Under the pieces are notes generated by a model that had not been told where the DNA came from, did not search any database, and was given only the letters and a program-made list of their open reading frames with translations. From Clostridia bacterium (lineage in GTDB: Bacteria; Bacillota; Clostridia; Oscillospirales; Acutalibacteraceae), in contig JAFUHX010000080.1 in the NCBI GenBank assembly GCA_017474045.1, positions 1-52,300 of the forward strand: a DNA stretch of 52,300 nt, given 5' to 3'. Both the position numbers and the translations under genes were made by a program. Each line of letters begins with the position of its first letter. Position 1 is the first letter of the stretch. This document shows positions 1 to 8,637 of the stretch, piece after piece.

Positions 1-70
1 ACACAGCACAAGAAAATGTACGATATTTTACGGTAAATAGCGATTTTAGCAAAATTGATTTTAGGTATGA

Positions 71-115
71 AAAAAGCCCGAAACCCTTGTAAAATCAAGG
101 TTTTTCGGACTTTTC
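71..115 (-). terminator. Terminator of the tRNA pair
   Basis: On the minus strand the sequence just past the tRNA-Trp 3' end forms a long, slightly imperfect hairpin (arms AAAAGTCCGAAA and TTTCGGGCTTTT, with a second CCTTG/CAAGG segment near the loop) followed by a run of T. It fits an intrinsic terminator for the two-tRNA transcript. Confidence 0.75.
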
Positions 116-117
116 TT

Positions 118-193
118 TGGCAGGGGCAGAAGGACTTGAACCCTCGGCACGCGGTTTTGGAGACCGCTGCTCTACCAACTGAGCTATACCCCT
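118..193 (-). tRNA. tRNA-Trp (CCA anticodon)
   Basis: A 76-nt cloverleaf on the minus strand. The 5' acceptor arm AGGGGTA pairs with TGCCCCT, followed by discriminator G and an encoded CCA end. The D-loop (AGCTCAGTTGGTAGAGC) and the T-loop (GGTTCAAGTCC) are canonical. The anticodon loop CTCCAAA carries CCA, which reads UGG (Trp). It lies 8 nt downstream of the second tRNA, so the two are probably one transcript. Confidence 0.95.
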
Positions 194-201
194 ATAAAAC
201 A

Positions 202-278
202 TGGTGGGCCATCAGGGACTCGAACCCCGGACCGACCGGTTATGAGCCGGTTGCTCTAACCAACTGAGCTAATGGCCC
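202..278 (-). tRNA. tRNA with CAU anticodon (elongator Met or Ile2)
   Basis: A 77-nt cloverleaf on the minus strand. GGGCCAT pairs with ATGGCCC, followed by A and an encoded CCA. The anticodon loop CTCATAA carries CAT. It is not the initiator, because it has a normal G1-C72 acceptor pair and lacks the GGG/CCC anticodon-stem pairs. The CTCATAA loop resembles tRNA-Ile2, in which TilS converts C34 to lysidine to read AUA. Elongator tRNA-Met cannot be ruled out by eye. Confidence 0.9.
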
Positions 279-301
279 ATTTACGCCATGCGACTTTTGA
301 A

Positions 302-330
302 AGTATATCAAATGAACTGAAAAATGTCAA
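302..330 (-). promoter_or_regulatory. Promoter of the tRNA pair
   Basis: On the minus strand, TTGACA (325-330), a 17-bp spacer and TATACT (302-307), ending about 24 nt before the first tRNA base. This is a near-consensus sigma-A promoter suited to strong tRNA transcription. Confidence 0.8.
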
Positions 331-365
331 TAGTTTTTTGATATTTATTTTAATATTTTAAACTT

Positions 366-560
366 TTATTCTTCATCATTTGCCACTTCTGACAGCTCAA
401 TATAACAGTCTTTTTCAGCAAAAGCCCGACGAAGATATTCTTTTCCGCCGTCAACTGCACAAGCACCACAGCTACATCTGACAAAATCATGAACTGTTTT
501 TGATTCAATCACATCACCGCAGAGTTTGCATTGAATTGAATTCTTTATTATTTTTTCCAT
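366..560 (-). CDS. Small zinc-ribbon-like protein (64 aa)
   Basis: A short protein of unknown function. It has two Cys pairs, CKLCG near residue 11 and CSCG near residue 30, spaced as in small zinc ribbons, then an acidic C-terminus. I recognise the general type (small conserved Cys4 proteins of Firmicutes) but no function. The start is set at the internal ATG (558-560) because it follows a good ribosome binding site, GGAGGCGAT, at the right distance. The longer reading, which starts 18 codons upstream, has no such site. It stands alone, convergent with neither neighbour. Confidence 0.7.
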   Translation of the reverse strand: MEKIIKNSIQCKLCGDVIESKTVHDFVRCSCGACAVDGGKEYLRRAFAEKDCYIELSEVANDEE

Positions 561-622
561 TTTATCGCCTCCGATTTCAATTACAACATTAACATTATTT
601 TTTTCTTCTGTCAAGAATTATA

Positions 623-651
623 TTGAGCTTTAACTTTAAAAATGATATAAT
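623..651 (+). promoter_or_regulatory. Promoter of the anchored protein at 689
   Basis: TTGAGC (623-628), a 17-bp spacer and TATAAT (646-651), about 38 nt before the start codon of the downstream gene. Confidence 0.65.
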
Positions 652-688
652 AAATTCGTATCCTGTTTAAAATTTTGAGGTGATCTCT

Positions 689-1327
689 ATGAAAAAAATA
701 TTTTTTATTCCCGTAATCATTTTGCTTTTTCTTCTCTCTTTTTTTCTTGGAAAGTTTTCCACTGACTTTTTTAATTCGAAATCCGAAATCGAAACTACAC
801 TCGCGGAATCTGAGTCAACAACTTTGACCGAAGAGCCTTCAACAACCAAAGCACCAAAACTGCCCGACAAAAATTCTGTCTATTACAACGCTGATTATTC
901 TAAACTTAAATTCGAAGCACAGAGCGATAATACCGCTGTTAACTATCTTTCATATATTTCTTCTGTTACATACGGAACTGCAGGTTCGACTCATAAGCAT
1001 GAACAAGCAGCTTATTATTTCATTCTTCTTTCTCAGATGAGTGAGCAAGAGCTTTCAGATATTCCCGTATGTCTTGATAAGCTCTCCCCTGCCCAGCTTG
1101 ACTATCTTTCCTTCAGATTGACTGAAAGCTTTCATCTTGCCACAGAAGTCATTAAAGGAGAACGTATTTTTCCAATGTTCAGCTCTCAATATATCGAACC
1201 TGAAACCTATAAAAACTGCACCGAGACTCAGGCTGTCAGATTTTTAAGCCACATGATTTCTCTTTTTGATGAAAGAAATGTTAAATATGAATGGGAAGAA
1301 TATGATATTGTTTCTCTTTTAAGCTGA
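689..1327 (+). CDS. Membrane-anchored extracytoplasmic protein, unknown function (212 aa)
   Basis: The N-terminus is MKK followed by about 17 hydrophobic residues (roughly 4-21), which reads as an uncleaved signal anchor. A Ser/Thr/Glu-rich linker (about 30-55, with repeated TT and EEPSTT runs) follows, then a soluble domain of about 150 residues with no motif I recognise. The chain should face the outside of the cell. The start is the ATG at 689, preceded by GAGGTGAT at 5-6 nt; an in-frame GTG three codons earlier lies inside that binding site and is unlikely. It has its own promoter and is followed by a separate promoter for the next gene, so it is probably monocistronic. There is no lipobox cysteine. 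Confidence 0.75.
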   Translation: MKKIFFIPVIILLFLLSFFLGKFSTDFFNSKSEIETTLAESESTTLTEEPSTTKAPKLPDKNSVYYNADYSKLKFEAQSDNTAVNYLSYISSVTYGTAGSTHKHEQAAYYFILLSQMSEQELSDIPVCLDKLSPAQLDYLSFRLTESFHLATEVIKGERIFPMFSSQYIEPETYKNCTETQAVRFLSHMISLFDERNVKYEWEEYDIVSLLS

Positions 1328-1332
1328 CTGCA

Positions 1333-1361
1333 TTGAAATGTTAATGATTTTGTGTTATACT
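1333..1361 (+). promoter_or_regulatory. Promoter of the ketopantoate reductase-family gene
   Basis: TTGAAA (1333-1338), 17 bp, TATACT (1356-1361), ending 28 nt before the start codon. It begins a few bases after the stop of the preceding gene. Confidence 0.65.
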
Positions 1362-1389
1362 TTCATAAATTATGAAATGAGGTGTTTTT

Positions 1390-2406
1390 ATGGCAAGATA
1401 TGCAATTTACGGTGCCGGCTCACTCGGCACTGTTCTCGGCGCTTACATTACTAAAAACGGCGGTGAAATTGACCTTATTAACCGCAACAAAGGTCATGTT
1501 GATGCAATCAACAAAAATGGCGCCCACATTACAGGTACTGTCGAAATGACTGTTCCTGTAAAAGCAATTACCCCTGATGAAATGGAAGGAAAATATGACG
1601 TTATTCTTCTTATGACAAAACAGCTTTTCAACAAAGAGGTTGTTACCTTTTTAAAAGACTATCTTGCAGACGAAGGCGTAATTGTTACTCTTCAAAACGG
1701 TATTCCCGAACCTTCTATTGCTGAAATTATTGGAGAAAACAGAACTATGGGCTGCGCTGTTGAATGGGGTGCTACCCTTTCAGCTCCGGGTGAATGCACT
1801 CTCACAAGTGAGCCCGACAGCCTTTCTTTTCACATGGGAAGAATGAAAGGTATTTCAGACAAGCAGTTCAACATGGTTAAAAACCTTCTTGAGCTTATGT
1901 GTCCCGTTCACGAAGAAACAAACCTTCTCGGCGCTCGTTGGTCAAAGCTTCTTATCAATGCTACCTTCTCAGGTCTCGGAACAGTTTTTGGCGGAACATT
2001 TGGTACTGTTTCTGAAAACAAAGCTGCCGCAAAAATTGCTGTTCGCTGCATGAAGGAATGTATTGATGTCGGACACGCTGCCGGTGCTGTTTTTGCTCCC
2101 GTTCAAGGAAAAGACATTACAAAGCTCTTTTATTATAAAGGTTCATTAAAGCGCGCTTTTGCAACCTTCCTTGTTCCTATTGCCATGAAGAAACACAGAG
2201 ATATTGAACCTTCCATGCTTCAGGATTTGAAAAAAGGAAAGCCTTGCGAAATAGACGCAATTAACGGCGTTGTTTGCGAATGGGGAAGAAAATGTTCTGT
2301 TCCCACACCTATTAACGACAGAATCGTTGAGCTTGTTAAAAAAGCTCAAAACAAAGAGCTTGTTCCGAGCCTTGAAAACATTAAGCTTTTTAACGATTTG
2401 CTTTAA
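1390..2406 (+). CDS. Ketopantoate reductase-family protein (ApbA/PanE-like)
   Basis: An NADPH-dependent dehydrogenase of the 2-dehydropantoate 2-reductase family, which in the classic case reduces ketopantoate to pantoate on the route to coenzyme A. The N-terminus has the Rossmann motif GAGSLGTVLG (about residues 8-17). The C-terminal half has the family pattern with a Lys in WSKLLINATFS and a Glu/Asn pair in EIDAINGVV followed by PTPINDR. The 338-aa length is slightly above the usual 300-320. The start has GAGGTG at a good distance. No other pantothenate gene is in the window, and paralogues in this family can act on other 2-keto acids, so the exact substrate is not certain. Confidence 0.85.
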   Translation: MARYAIYGAGSLGTVLGAYITKNGGEIDLINRNKGHVDAINKNGAHITGTVEMTVPVKAITPDEMEGKYDVILLMTKQLFNKEVVTFLKDYLADEGVIVTLQNGIPEPSIAEIIGENRTMGCAVEWGATLSAPGECTLTSEPDSLSFHMGRMKGISDKQFNMVKNLLELMCPVHEETNLLGARWSKLLINATFSGLGTVFGGTFGTVSENKAAAKIAVRCMKECIDVGHAAGAVFAPVQGKDITKLFYYKGSLKRAFATFLVPIAMKKHRDIEPSMLQDLKKGKPCEIDAINGVVCEWGRKCSVPTPINDRIVELVKKAQNKELVPSLENIKLFNDLL

Positions 2407-2451
2407 GATAAACACTCATGTTCTTTAAATATCAGTTTTTCAACTAAACTC

Positions 2452-2493
2452 CAAAGGGTTTCTTCAGTACACTGCACCTGAAGAAACCCTTTG
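2452..2493. terminator. Bidirectional terminator hairpin, AAAGGGTTTCTTC type
   Basis: A perfect 16-bp stem (2452-2467 with 2478-2493) and a 10-nt loop between two convergent genes, the reductase on plus and the sensor kinase on minus. The outer stem sequence CAAAGGGTTTCTTC recalls two other hairpins in the window, near 26445 and 35326. Confidence 0.8.
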
Positions 2494-2534
2494 TTTAATA
2501 TAAAAAATGAAAAATTGAAAAAAGAATTTAAGTT

Positions 2535-4172
2535 TTAAGATATGAACAAATAAAACACAACTCCGTCGCTGACATTTCTGAAGCCATATTCATAATCGTG
2601 ATATTCAAAAATTTTTGCGCTTAAGCTAAGACCCATCCCGCTCCCCTCTTTTTCCCCTCGGGATTCATCACCCTTAGCCATCAGATTCCAAATTACATCC
2701 TTCTTTTCCCGGGAAATGTTTTCTCCTTCATTATAAACCTCTAAATAAAAGCTATTATTCATTTTTCTTAGAGAAACCTTCACTTCTTTTTTACCCATTG
2801 AAAACTTGATTGCATTAGAAATATAGTTTCCAATTGCCAAAGAAAGAAGCTCTTTATTGCATTTTATATTTGCTTTTTCTGTTGTAAGTCTGGCTTTGAT
2901 TTTCACTTCGTTTGCCTGAGCAAAAGCTTCGTGTTTTCTGATTTCTTCAAAAATGAGTTCCTGAAGGTTTGTTTTTTCTTTTTTTATTGAACCCGCCGCA
3001 AGAAGTCTGCTGTATCTTAGCAGATTTGTTACAAGACCGTTCATCCGAATTGCTTCTTCATGAATTGACAAAATATATTCATCGTTTTTTTCAGCCGCAA
3101 TGTTTTCAATAATACATTCGCTTTGATTTTGAATTACTGCAAGGGGTGTTTTTAATTCGTGAGCCGCCGCGGCAACAAATGCATTCTCGGCATTTGAAAG
3201 ATTTTTACTTTTTTTTCTGAGCAAAAGCGATGCTATTGTTATCACAGCTCCTGATAAGCTAAAAAATATTCCCAAATAAATTATTCCATTCACAAAAGAA
3301 TTGTTTTCTAATGTGTCGTTAACAATATCATGAGCCATTCCCATATAAACATAGTAAATTTTTCCTTCAAACTCAGTGCTGTCAAAAGAACTGCGTTGTT
3401 CAATATTTCTAGTTCTGAAAACATAATCGGTGGTTGAGTATTCATCGTTTTTTATATTGGCTGAATATTCTTCAAGATCAGAAAGCAAGGATTTATAGCA
3501 ATCCTCCTTTATTTCGCTGTCAAAATCAATAAGAAGAGTTTCTATTGAATCATATTCCCTGTCGCTGATGAAAACATTTGGTTTATAATCGGTCAACTTC
3601 AGTTTCAGCTCTTTTTCTTCAAATGTTTCTTCAGTCTGAAGAGTACTGTTAAAAGTTACATCAACGGGAATATATTTATCTTTTTGCTTAAAAAGGCTTA
3701 TTTCAGAAACGAAAACACCAAAGTGATGATTTTCTTTCAAAAATACTTTTATGGAGTCTCTGTTTTCCTGATTAAGATAGGTTTCCAGATCAACAACAAA
3801 TGCTTCTTTTTCTTTGTAATTCTCATCAAATCTTTTTATTCTGACTGAATTTTTTGTTGTTGACAAAATGTTTCCGTCTTCATCAAGAAAGGCACCGATA
3901 AAAACTGAATTGATACTCGGTTGAAACCCATAAAGATTTTTCAGGTCAAAACAGATATAATCAAAATCGATTGCACTTTTTTTCTTGTTTTTTTCTCTGT
4001 TTGAAAAATATGTTTCAATTTCTCTGTAGGCTACACTTTGAGTTCTGAAAAATGCACTTGAAAATTCAGATTTTTCGCTTTCTCTTGCCACATAATAAAT
4101 CAAATTTGATGTTACACCAAAAAGCAAAAAAGCAGAAAAAACAATTAGAAAAACTATTTTCTTTGTTTTCAT
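2535..4172 (-). CDS. Sensor histidine kinase (two-component system)
   Basis: A membrane sensor that should autophosphorylate on His and pass phosphate to the adjacent regulator. Order: an N-terminal membrane segment (about 6-26), a large extracytoplasmic domain of about 250 residues, a second membrane segment (about 293-313), then the kinase core. The H-box AAAAHELKTPLA puts the phosphorylated His at residue 338. The N-box NYISNAIKFS and G-box GSGMGLSLS are present. The sensor domain matches no named fold I recognise, so the signal is unknown. The ribosome binding site GGAGG lies inside the last codons of the regulator gene, whose stop is 2 nt before this ATG, indicating tight translational coupling. 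A hairpin follows the stop. Confidence 0.9.
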   Translation of the reverse strand: MKTKKIVFLIVFSAFLLFGVTSNLIYYVARESEKSEFSSAFFRTQSVAYREIETYFSNREKNKKKSAIDFDYICFDLKNLYGFQPSINSVFIGAFLDEDGNILSTTKNSVRIKRFDENYKEKEAFVVDLETYLNQENRDSIKVFLKENHHFGVFVSEISLFKQKDKYIPVDVTFNSTLQTEETFEEKELKLKLTDYKPNVFISDREYDSIETLLIDFDSEIKEDCYKSLLSDLEEYSANIKNDEYSTTDYVFRTRNIEQRSSFDSTEFEGKIYYVYMGMAHDIVNDTLENNSFVNGIIYLGIFFSLSGAVITIASLLLRKKSKNLSNAENAFVAAAAHELKTPLAVIQNQSECIIENIAAEKNDEYILSIHEEAIRMNGLVTNLLRYSRLLAAGSIKKEKTNLQELIFEEIRKHEAFAQANEVKIKARLTTEKANIKCNKELLSLAIGNYISNAIKFSMGKKEVKVSLRKMNNSFYLEVYNEGENISREKKDVIWNLMAKGDESRGEKEGSGMGLSLSAKIFEYHDYEYGFRNVSDGVVFYLFIS

Positions 4173-4174
4173 TT

Positions 4175-4843
4175 TTATTCCTCCTTAAAGCAATATCCTG
4201 AACCAACAACAGTTAAAATTCTGTCTTTTTCTTTTCCCAATGCCTTTCTTATTCGCTTGATATGAGTATCAACAGTTCTGTCACTTCCGTCAAAATCAAA
4301 ACCCCAGATTTTAACTAATATTTGTTCTCTTTCAAGAACCTGACCTTTGTTTTGCATCAGAAGTCGCAAAATTTTGAAATCTTTGGAAGAAAGAAATATT
4401 TCCTCTCCGCCGCAAAACACCTTTCGCGTTTTGTTGTCAAGAGTAATTGAACCAACAACAATCTTTTCGTTATCGTCAACTCTGTAATAGCGCCTTATGA
4501 GACCAAGAGTTTTTTCATAGAGAACTGAAAGCGGAAACGGCTTTGCTACATAATCGTCGGCACCGCTTCTATAGCCAGAAAGATAGTCTTTTTCTTCGCT
4601 CAACGCCGAAAGAAACAAAATCGGCACATCGGAAAACCTTCTGATCTCCTTGCAGGCAGTCAGCCCGTCTTTTTTAGGCATCATTACATCAAGAATTATT
4701 AAATCGAAGCTTTCTTCAGCTGCTTTTATAACCGCTTCTTCACCGTCACAAGCTTTTGAAACGAGCATTGACTTTGCTGAAAGATAGTCTGAAATTGTTT
4801 CTCTTATTTTTATTTCATCATCGGCAACAAGGACCTTATACAT
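4175..4843 (-). CDS. OmpR/PhoB-family response regulator
   Basis: A 222-aa transcription factor partnered with the downstream kinase. The receiver domain has the acidic pair D8/D9, the phospho-acceptor D52 in LDVMMP, S79, and K101 in AKPF. The C-terminal winged-helix domain carries the usual GSDRTVDTHIKRIRKALG recognition region and ends VGSGYCF. Start ATG is preceded by GAGGTGAT. No obvious target operon lies next to the pair (pur genes upstream, a terminator downstream), so its regulon cannot be read from context. Confidence 0.93.
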   Translation of the reverse strand: MYKVLVADDEIKIRETISDYLSAKSMLVSKACDGEEAVIKAAEESFDLIILDVMMPKKDGLTACKEIRRFSDVPILFLSALSEEKDYLSGYRSGADDYVAKPFPLSVLYEKTLGLIRRYYRVDDNEKIVVGSITLDNKTRKVFCGGEEIFLSSKDFKILRLLMQNKGQVLEREQILVKIWGFDFDGSDRTVDTHIKRIRKALGKEKDRILTVVGSGYCFKEE

Positions 4844-4907
4844 TTTATCACCTCTTTTTCAAGCTCATTTTAAAACACTGATGTGTACTTTTTGTGGCAT
4901 AAATATA

Positions 4908-4930
4908 AAAGCGGCAAAATCTGCCGCTTT
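4908..4930. terminator. Terminator after purL
   Basis: A hairpin with stem AAAGCGGCA/TGCCGCTTT and a 5-nt loop, 14 nt past the purL stop, with A/T-rich flanks on both sides. It separates the purine operon from the two-component genes on the same strand. Confidence 0.7.
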
Positions 4931-4943
4931 TATTTTGTCAGGA

Positions 4944-7900
4944 TTATTTGAAATATTTAACCGCATTTCTGAACATTCCAATGTCGTAATTACCCGGAAC
5001 GTTTTTATAAAGTCCAGTGTCGATACGCTCTGAATGGCCCATTTTTCCGAAAACTCTTCCATCAGGAGAGGTAATTCCTTCAATTGCAAAAGCAGAATTG
5101 TTGGGATTAAAATGAATATCACCTGAAGCGTTACCTTCGAGATCGCAATATTGAGTAGCAATCTGTCCGTTGGCGGCAAGACTTCTGATAAGCTCTTCAC
5201 TTGCAAGGAAACGGCCTTCACCATGAGAAATTGGAACACTATAAACCTCACCAACCTGAGTTTCTGAAAGCCAGGGAGATTTGTTGGAAGCAATTCTTGT
5301 TTGAACAATTCTTGATTGATGTCTTCCGATAGTGTTAAAGGTAAGAGTCGGACAATTTTCATCGGTATCAATAATTTTTCCGTAAGGAACAAGACCCAGT
5401 TTTATCAGAGCCTGGAAACCGTTGCAAATTCCGCACATCAAGCCGTCTCTTTCTTCAAGAAGCTTTGTTACCTCTTCTTTGATTGCGGCATTACGGAAGA
5501 AAGCAGTAATAAATTTTCCGCTGCCGTCAGGTTCGTCACCGCCGGAAAATCCGCCGGGAATAAATACCATCTGAGCAGTTTTAAGACTCTCTGCAAAATA
5601 TTTTGCAGACTCAGCAATAGCCTTTGAAGTGAGATTTCTAATAACAATAATTTCAGCTTCGCCCCCTGCTCTTTCAACAGCCTTTGCGCTATCAAATTCA
5701 CAGTTGGTTCCCGGGAAGACCGGAATAAGAACCTTGGGTCTGGCAACCTTTATCGCGGGAGAAAGCTTTGTTTCAGCCTTAAATGAAAGATTTTCAATCA
5801 CACCTGTTTTTTGCTCAATATTGCAAGGATAAACGCTTTCAAGCTTGTTTTCATAAACCGAAAGAAGCTTTTCAAGACAAACAGAGATTTCACCAAATGA
5901 AATTGACTTTTCTTCAGTGGTGTAACCAAGAAGCTTTCCTACCTCAACATCATCTGTTACTTCAAGAACAAAAGCTCCGTAGTTATAGCCAAAAATTTCG
6001 TCATTAGTTAAGCCTTCGGCAAACTTAAAGCCAAGCATATTACCGAAAGACATTTTCATAACGGCTTCTGCAACTCCGCCATAGGTTAATGTGTAGGCAG
6101 AAAGAACCTTTCCCTGACGCATGAGACCTGTTATAACATCAAAGTTTTTCATTAAGCTTTCAGCGTCGGGAAGCTTGTTTTCTGTGTAATCAGCAGAAAG
6201 AAGAACACACTTGCTGTTTGCCTTTTTAAATTCAGGAGAAATTACTTCACCGACCTTACCGGTTGTCACAGCAAAAGAAACCAACGTGGGAGGAACATCA
6301 AGATTTTCGAAGCTTCCGCTCATGGAATCTTTTCCTCCGATTGAACCGATTCCAAAGTCTTTCTGAGCTTCAAAAGCACCGAGAAGTGCGGCAAGGGGCT
6401 TGCCCCAACGCTTTGAGTCTTTACCGGGTCGCTCAAAATATTCCTGGAAGGTCAAATAAACGTCTTCATACTTAGCACCGCTTGCAATAAGCTTTGAAAC
6501 AGATTCAACAACAGCTAAATATGCTCCGTGATAGGGTGATTTTTCAGTAATAAACGGATTATAGCCCCAAGCCATATAGGAGCAATCATCTGTATGCTTT
6601 TTCTCCTGAGAGATTTTTTGAACCATTGCCTGATTAGGTGTGTTCTGATATTTTCCGCCGAAGGGCATCAGAACAGTTCCTGCGCCGATTGTTGAGTCAA
6701 ATCTTTCAGAAAGTCCACGCTTAGAGCAAACATTCAAATCATCAGCAAGAGAAAGAAGCTTTTCTTCAAAATTGCCGTCTGTATCTTTTGAAAAATCTTC
6801 AACGGCTGAAATTTCAATATCAATATGCTTTTCAGCACCGTTTGAATTCAGGAAATCGCGGGAAATATCAACAATCTTTTTGTCGTTCCAATACATAACA
6901 AGTCGAGGAAGAGCCTTAACCTCAGCAACAACAGTTGCTTCAAGGTTTTCGCTGTCGGCAAGCTTGAGAAAACGTTCAATGTTTTCTTTTTCAATAACAA
7001 CAGCCATTCTTTCCTGTGACTCAGAGATTGCAAGCTCTGTTCCGTCAAGACCTTCATATTTTTTTGGAACAGCGTTAAGATTAATTTCAAGACCGTCGGC
7101 AAGTTCACCGATAGCAACAGAAACACCGCCGGCACCAAAGTCATTACAACGCTTAATCATTCGGCAAGCTTCTTCGTTTCTGAAAAGACGCTGAAGCTTT
7201 CTTTCTTCAGGGGCATTACCCTTCTGAACCTCTGCTCCGCAGCTTTCAAGAGACTGAAGATTATGTGACTTTGAAGAACCCGTTGCACCGCCGCAGCCAT
7301 CTCTTCCGGTTCTTCCGCCAAGAAGAATTACAACGTCACCATCCTGCGGACGCTCACGACGAACATTTTTTGCAGGAGCAGCAGCAATAACAGCACCGAT
7401 TTCCATTCGTTTTGCGGCATATCCGTCATGATAAATTTCATCGACCTGACCTGTTGCAAGACCTATCTGGTTGCCGTAAGATGAATAGCCGGCTGCAGCA
7501 GTTGTTACAATTTTTCTTTGAGGAAGTTTTCCCGGCAAGGTTTCATCAAGACTCTTCAAGGGATTTGCAGCTCCGGTTACGCGCATTGCGCCATAAACAT
7601 AAGAACGGCCTGAAAGCGGGTCGCGGATTGCACCGCCGATACATGTTGCAGCACCGCCGAAGGGTTCGATTTCAGTTGGGTGGTTATGAGTCTCATTTTT
7701 GAACAAGAGAAGCCAGGGTTCAACAACGCCGTCAACTTCAACATCAATTTTTACAGTGCAGGCATTGATTTCTTCGGATTCATCAAGCTTTTCAAGCTTG
7801 CCCTCTTTTTTAAGCCATTTTACAGCAATTGTGGCAACATCCATAAGATTCTGAGGCTTAGTACGGCCAAGCTCTTTTCTTGTTTCCACATAGTCATTAT

Positions 7901-8633
7901 ATGCCTTCTGAAGAAGCTCATCTTCAAACTTAACGCTGTCAATGGTTGTTAAGAAGGTTGTGTGACGGCAATGGTCTGACCAATATGTATCGATCATTCT
8001 GATTTCTGTTATTGTGGGTTCTCTGTTTTCGGTTTTGAAATAGTCCTGACAGAATTTAATATCATCTTTATCCATTGCAAGACCATAGCTTGAAACAAAG
8101 TTTTCAAGACCCTTTTCATCAAGAGAAAGAAAACCTTCCAAGGTAGCAACTTCTGTTGGAATATTCATTTCTGTTTTTAAAGTTTCAACCTTTTCAAGCG
8201 AAGCTTCACAAGCTTCAACGGGGTTAATTATATATTTTTTGATTTTTTCAATTTCAGTATTGCTGAGTTCCCCATAAAGAAGATATACTTTAGCTGAGCG
8301 AACAGCAGGACGCTCTTTTTGAGAAATAATCTGAATACATTGAGCTGCAGAGTCTGCACGCTGGTCAAATTGACCGGGAAGATATTCAACAGCAAAAACA
8401 CTTGCACCTTCGGTATCGATTTCGTCAGAAACAATATCTAACTGTGGCTCGGAAAAAACAGTTGTTTTGCAAAGCTCAAAAAGCTCAGCATCAATATTTT
8501 CAACGTCATAGCGATTAATAATTCTTGCATCAGTCAGCGCTTTAATTCCGAGAAAGCTCTGAACATCGCTGATAAGTGAGCTTGCTTCATGGGCAAGTTC
8601 TTTTTTCTTTTCAACATAAACTCTGAATACCAC
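4944..8633 (-). CDS. purL: Phosphoribosylformylglycinamidine synthase (single-chain PurL)
   Basis: It converts FGAR, glutamine and ATP to FGAM in purine synthesis. This is the large single-polypeptide form (1229 aa), with the synthetase part first and a class I glutamine amidotransferase domain in the last 260 residues. Visible marks are SDHCRHTTF in the linker region, the FGAM synthase ATP-site region NETHNHPTEIEPFGG, and the amidotransferase nucleophile Cys in GICNGFQ with a later SHGEGRF. The start is taken as GTG at 8631-8633: it follows TTGGAGG with a 9-nt spacer and begins VVFRVYVEKKK, as in clostridial PurL. Longer readings overlap purD and lack a binding site. It starts 4 nt after the purD stop and is the last gene of the operon. 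Confidence 0.95.
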   Translation of the reverse strand: MVFRVYVEKKKELAHEASSLISDVQSFLGIKALTDARIINRYDVENIDAELFELCKTTVFSEPQLDIVSDEIDTEGASVFAVEYLPGQFDQRADSAAQCIQIISQKERPAVRSAKVYLLYGELSNTEIEKIKKYIINPVEACEASLEKVETLKTEMNIPTEVATLEGFLSLDEKGLENFVSSYGLAMDKDDIKFCQDYFKTENREPTITEIRMIDTYWSDHCRHTTFLTTIDSVKFEDELLQKAYNDYVETRKELGRTKPQNLMDVATIAVKWLKKEGKLEKLDESEEINACTVKIDVEVDGVVEPWLLLFKNETHNHPTEIEPFGGAATCIGGAIRDPLSGRSYVYGAMRVTGAANPLKSLDETLPGKLPQRKIVTTAAAGYSSYGNQIGLATGQVDEIYHDGYAAKRMEIGAVIAAAPAKNVRRERPQDGDVVILLGGRTGRDGCGGATGSSKSHNLQSLESCGAEVQKGNAPEERKLQRLFRNEEACRMIKRCNDFGAGGVSVAIGELADGLEINLNAVPKKYEGLDGTELAISESQERMAVVIEKENIERFLKLADSENLEATVVAEVKALPRLVMYWNDKKIVDISRDFLNSNGAEKHIDIEISAVEDFSKDTDGNFEEKLLSLADDLNVCSKRGLSERFDSTIGAGTVLMPFGGKYQNTPNQAMVQKISQEKKHTDDCSYMAWGYNPFITEKSPYHGAYLAVVESVSKLIASGAKYEDVYLTFQEYFERPGKDSKRWGKPLAALLGAFEAQKDFGIGSIGGKDSMSGSFENLDVPPTLVSFAVTTGKVGEVISPEFKKANSKCVLLSADYTENKLPDAESLMKNFDVITGLMRQGKVLSAYTLTYGGVAEAVMKMSFGNMLGFKFAEGLTNDEIFGYNYGAFVLEVTDDVEVGKLLGYTTEEKSISFGEISVCLEKLLSVYENKLESVYPCNIEQKTGVIENLSFKAETKLSPAIKVARPKVLIPVFPGTNCEFDSAKAVERAGGEAEIIVIRNLTSKAIAESAKYFAESLKTAQMVFIPGGFSGGDEPDGSGKFITAFFRNAAIKEEVTKLLEERDGLMCGICNGFQALIKLGLVPYGKIIDTDENCPTLTFNTIGRHQSRIVQTRIASNKSPWLSETQVGEVYSVPISHGEGRFLASEELIRSLAANGQIATQYCDLEGNASGDIHFNPNNSAFAIEGITSPDGRVFGKMGHSERIDTGLYKNVPGNYDIGMFRNAVKYFK

Positions 8634-8637
8634 GCTT

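Noticed and set aside
55-267. A plus-strand open frame across the tRNA pair
   Set aside because: It is the antisense of two clear tRNA genes and their terminator; no binding site.
667-870. Minus-strand frame over the start of the 689-1327 gene
   Set aside because: It overlaps a plus-strand gene with promoter and binding site; composition is that of an antisense shadow.
4865-5746. Minus-strand frames in other registers over the 3' end of purL
   Set aside because: Leu/Ser-rich out-of-frame readings of purL without their own binding sites.
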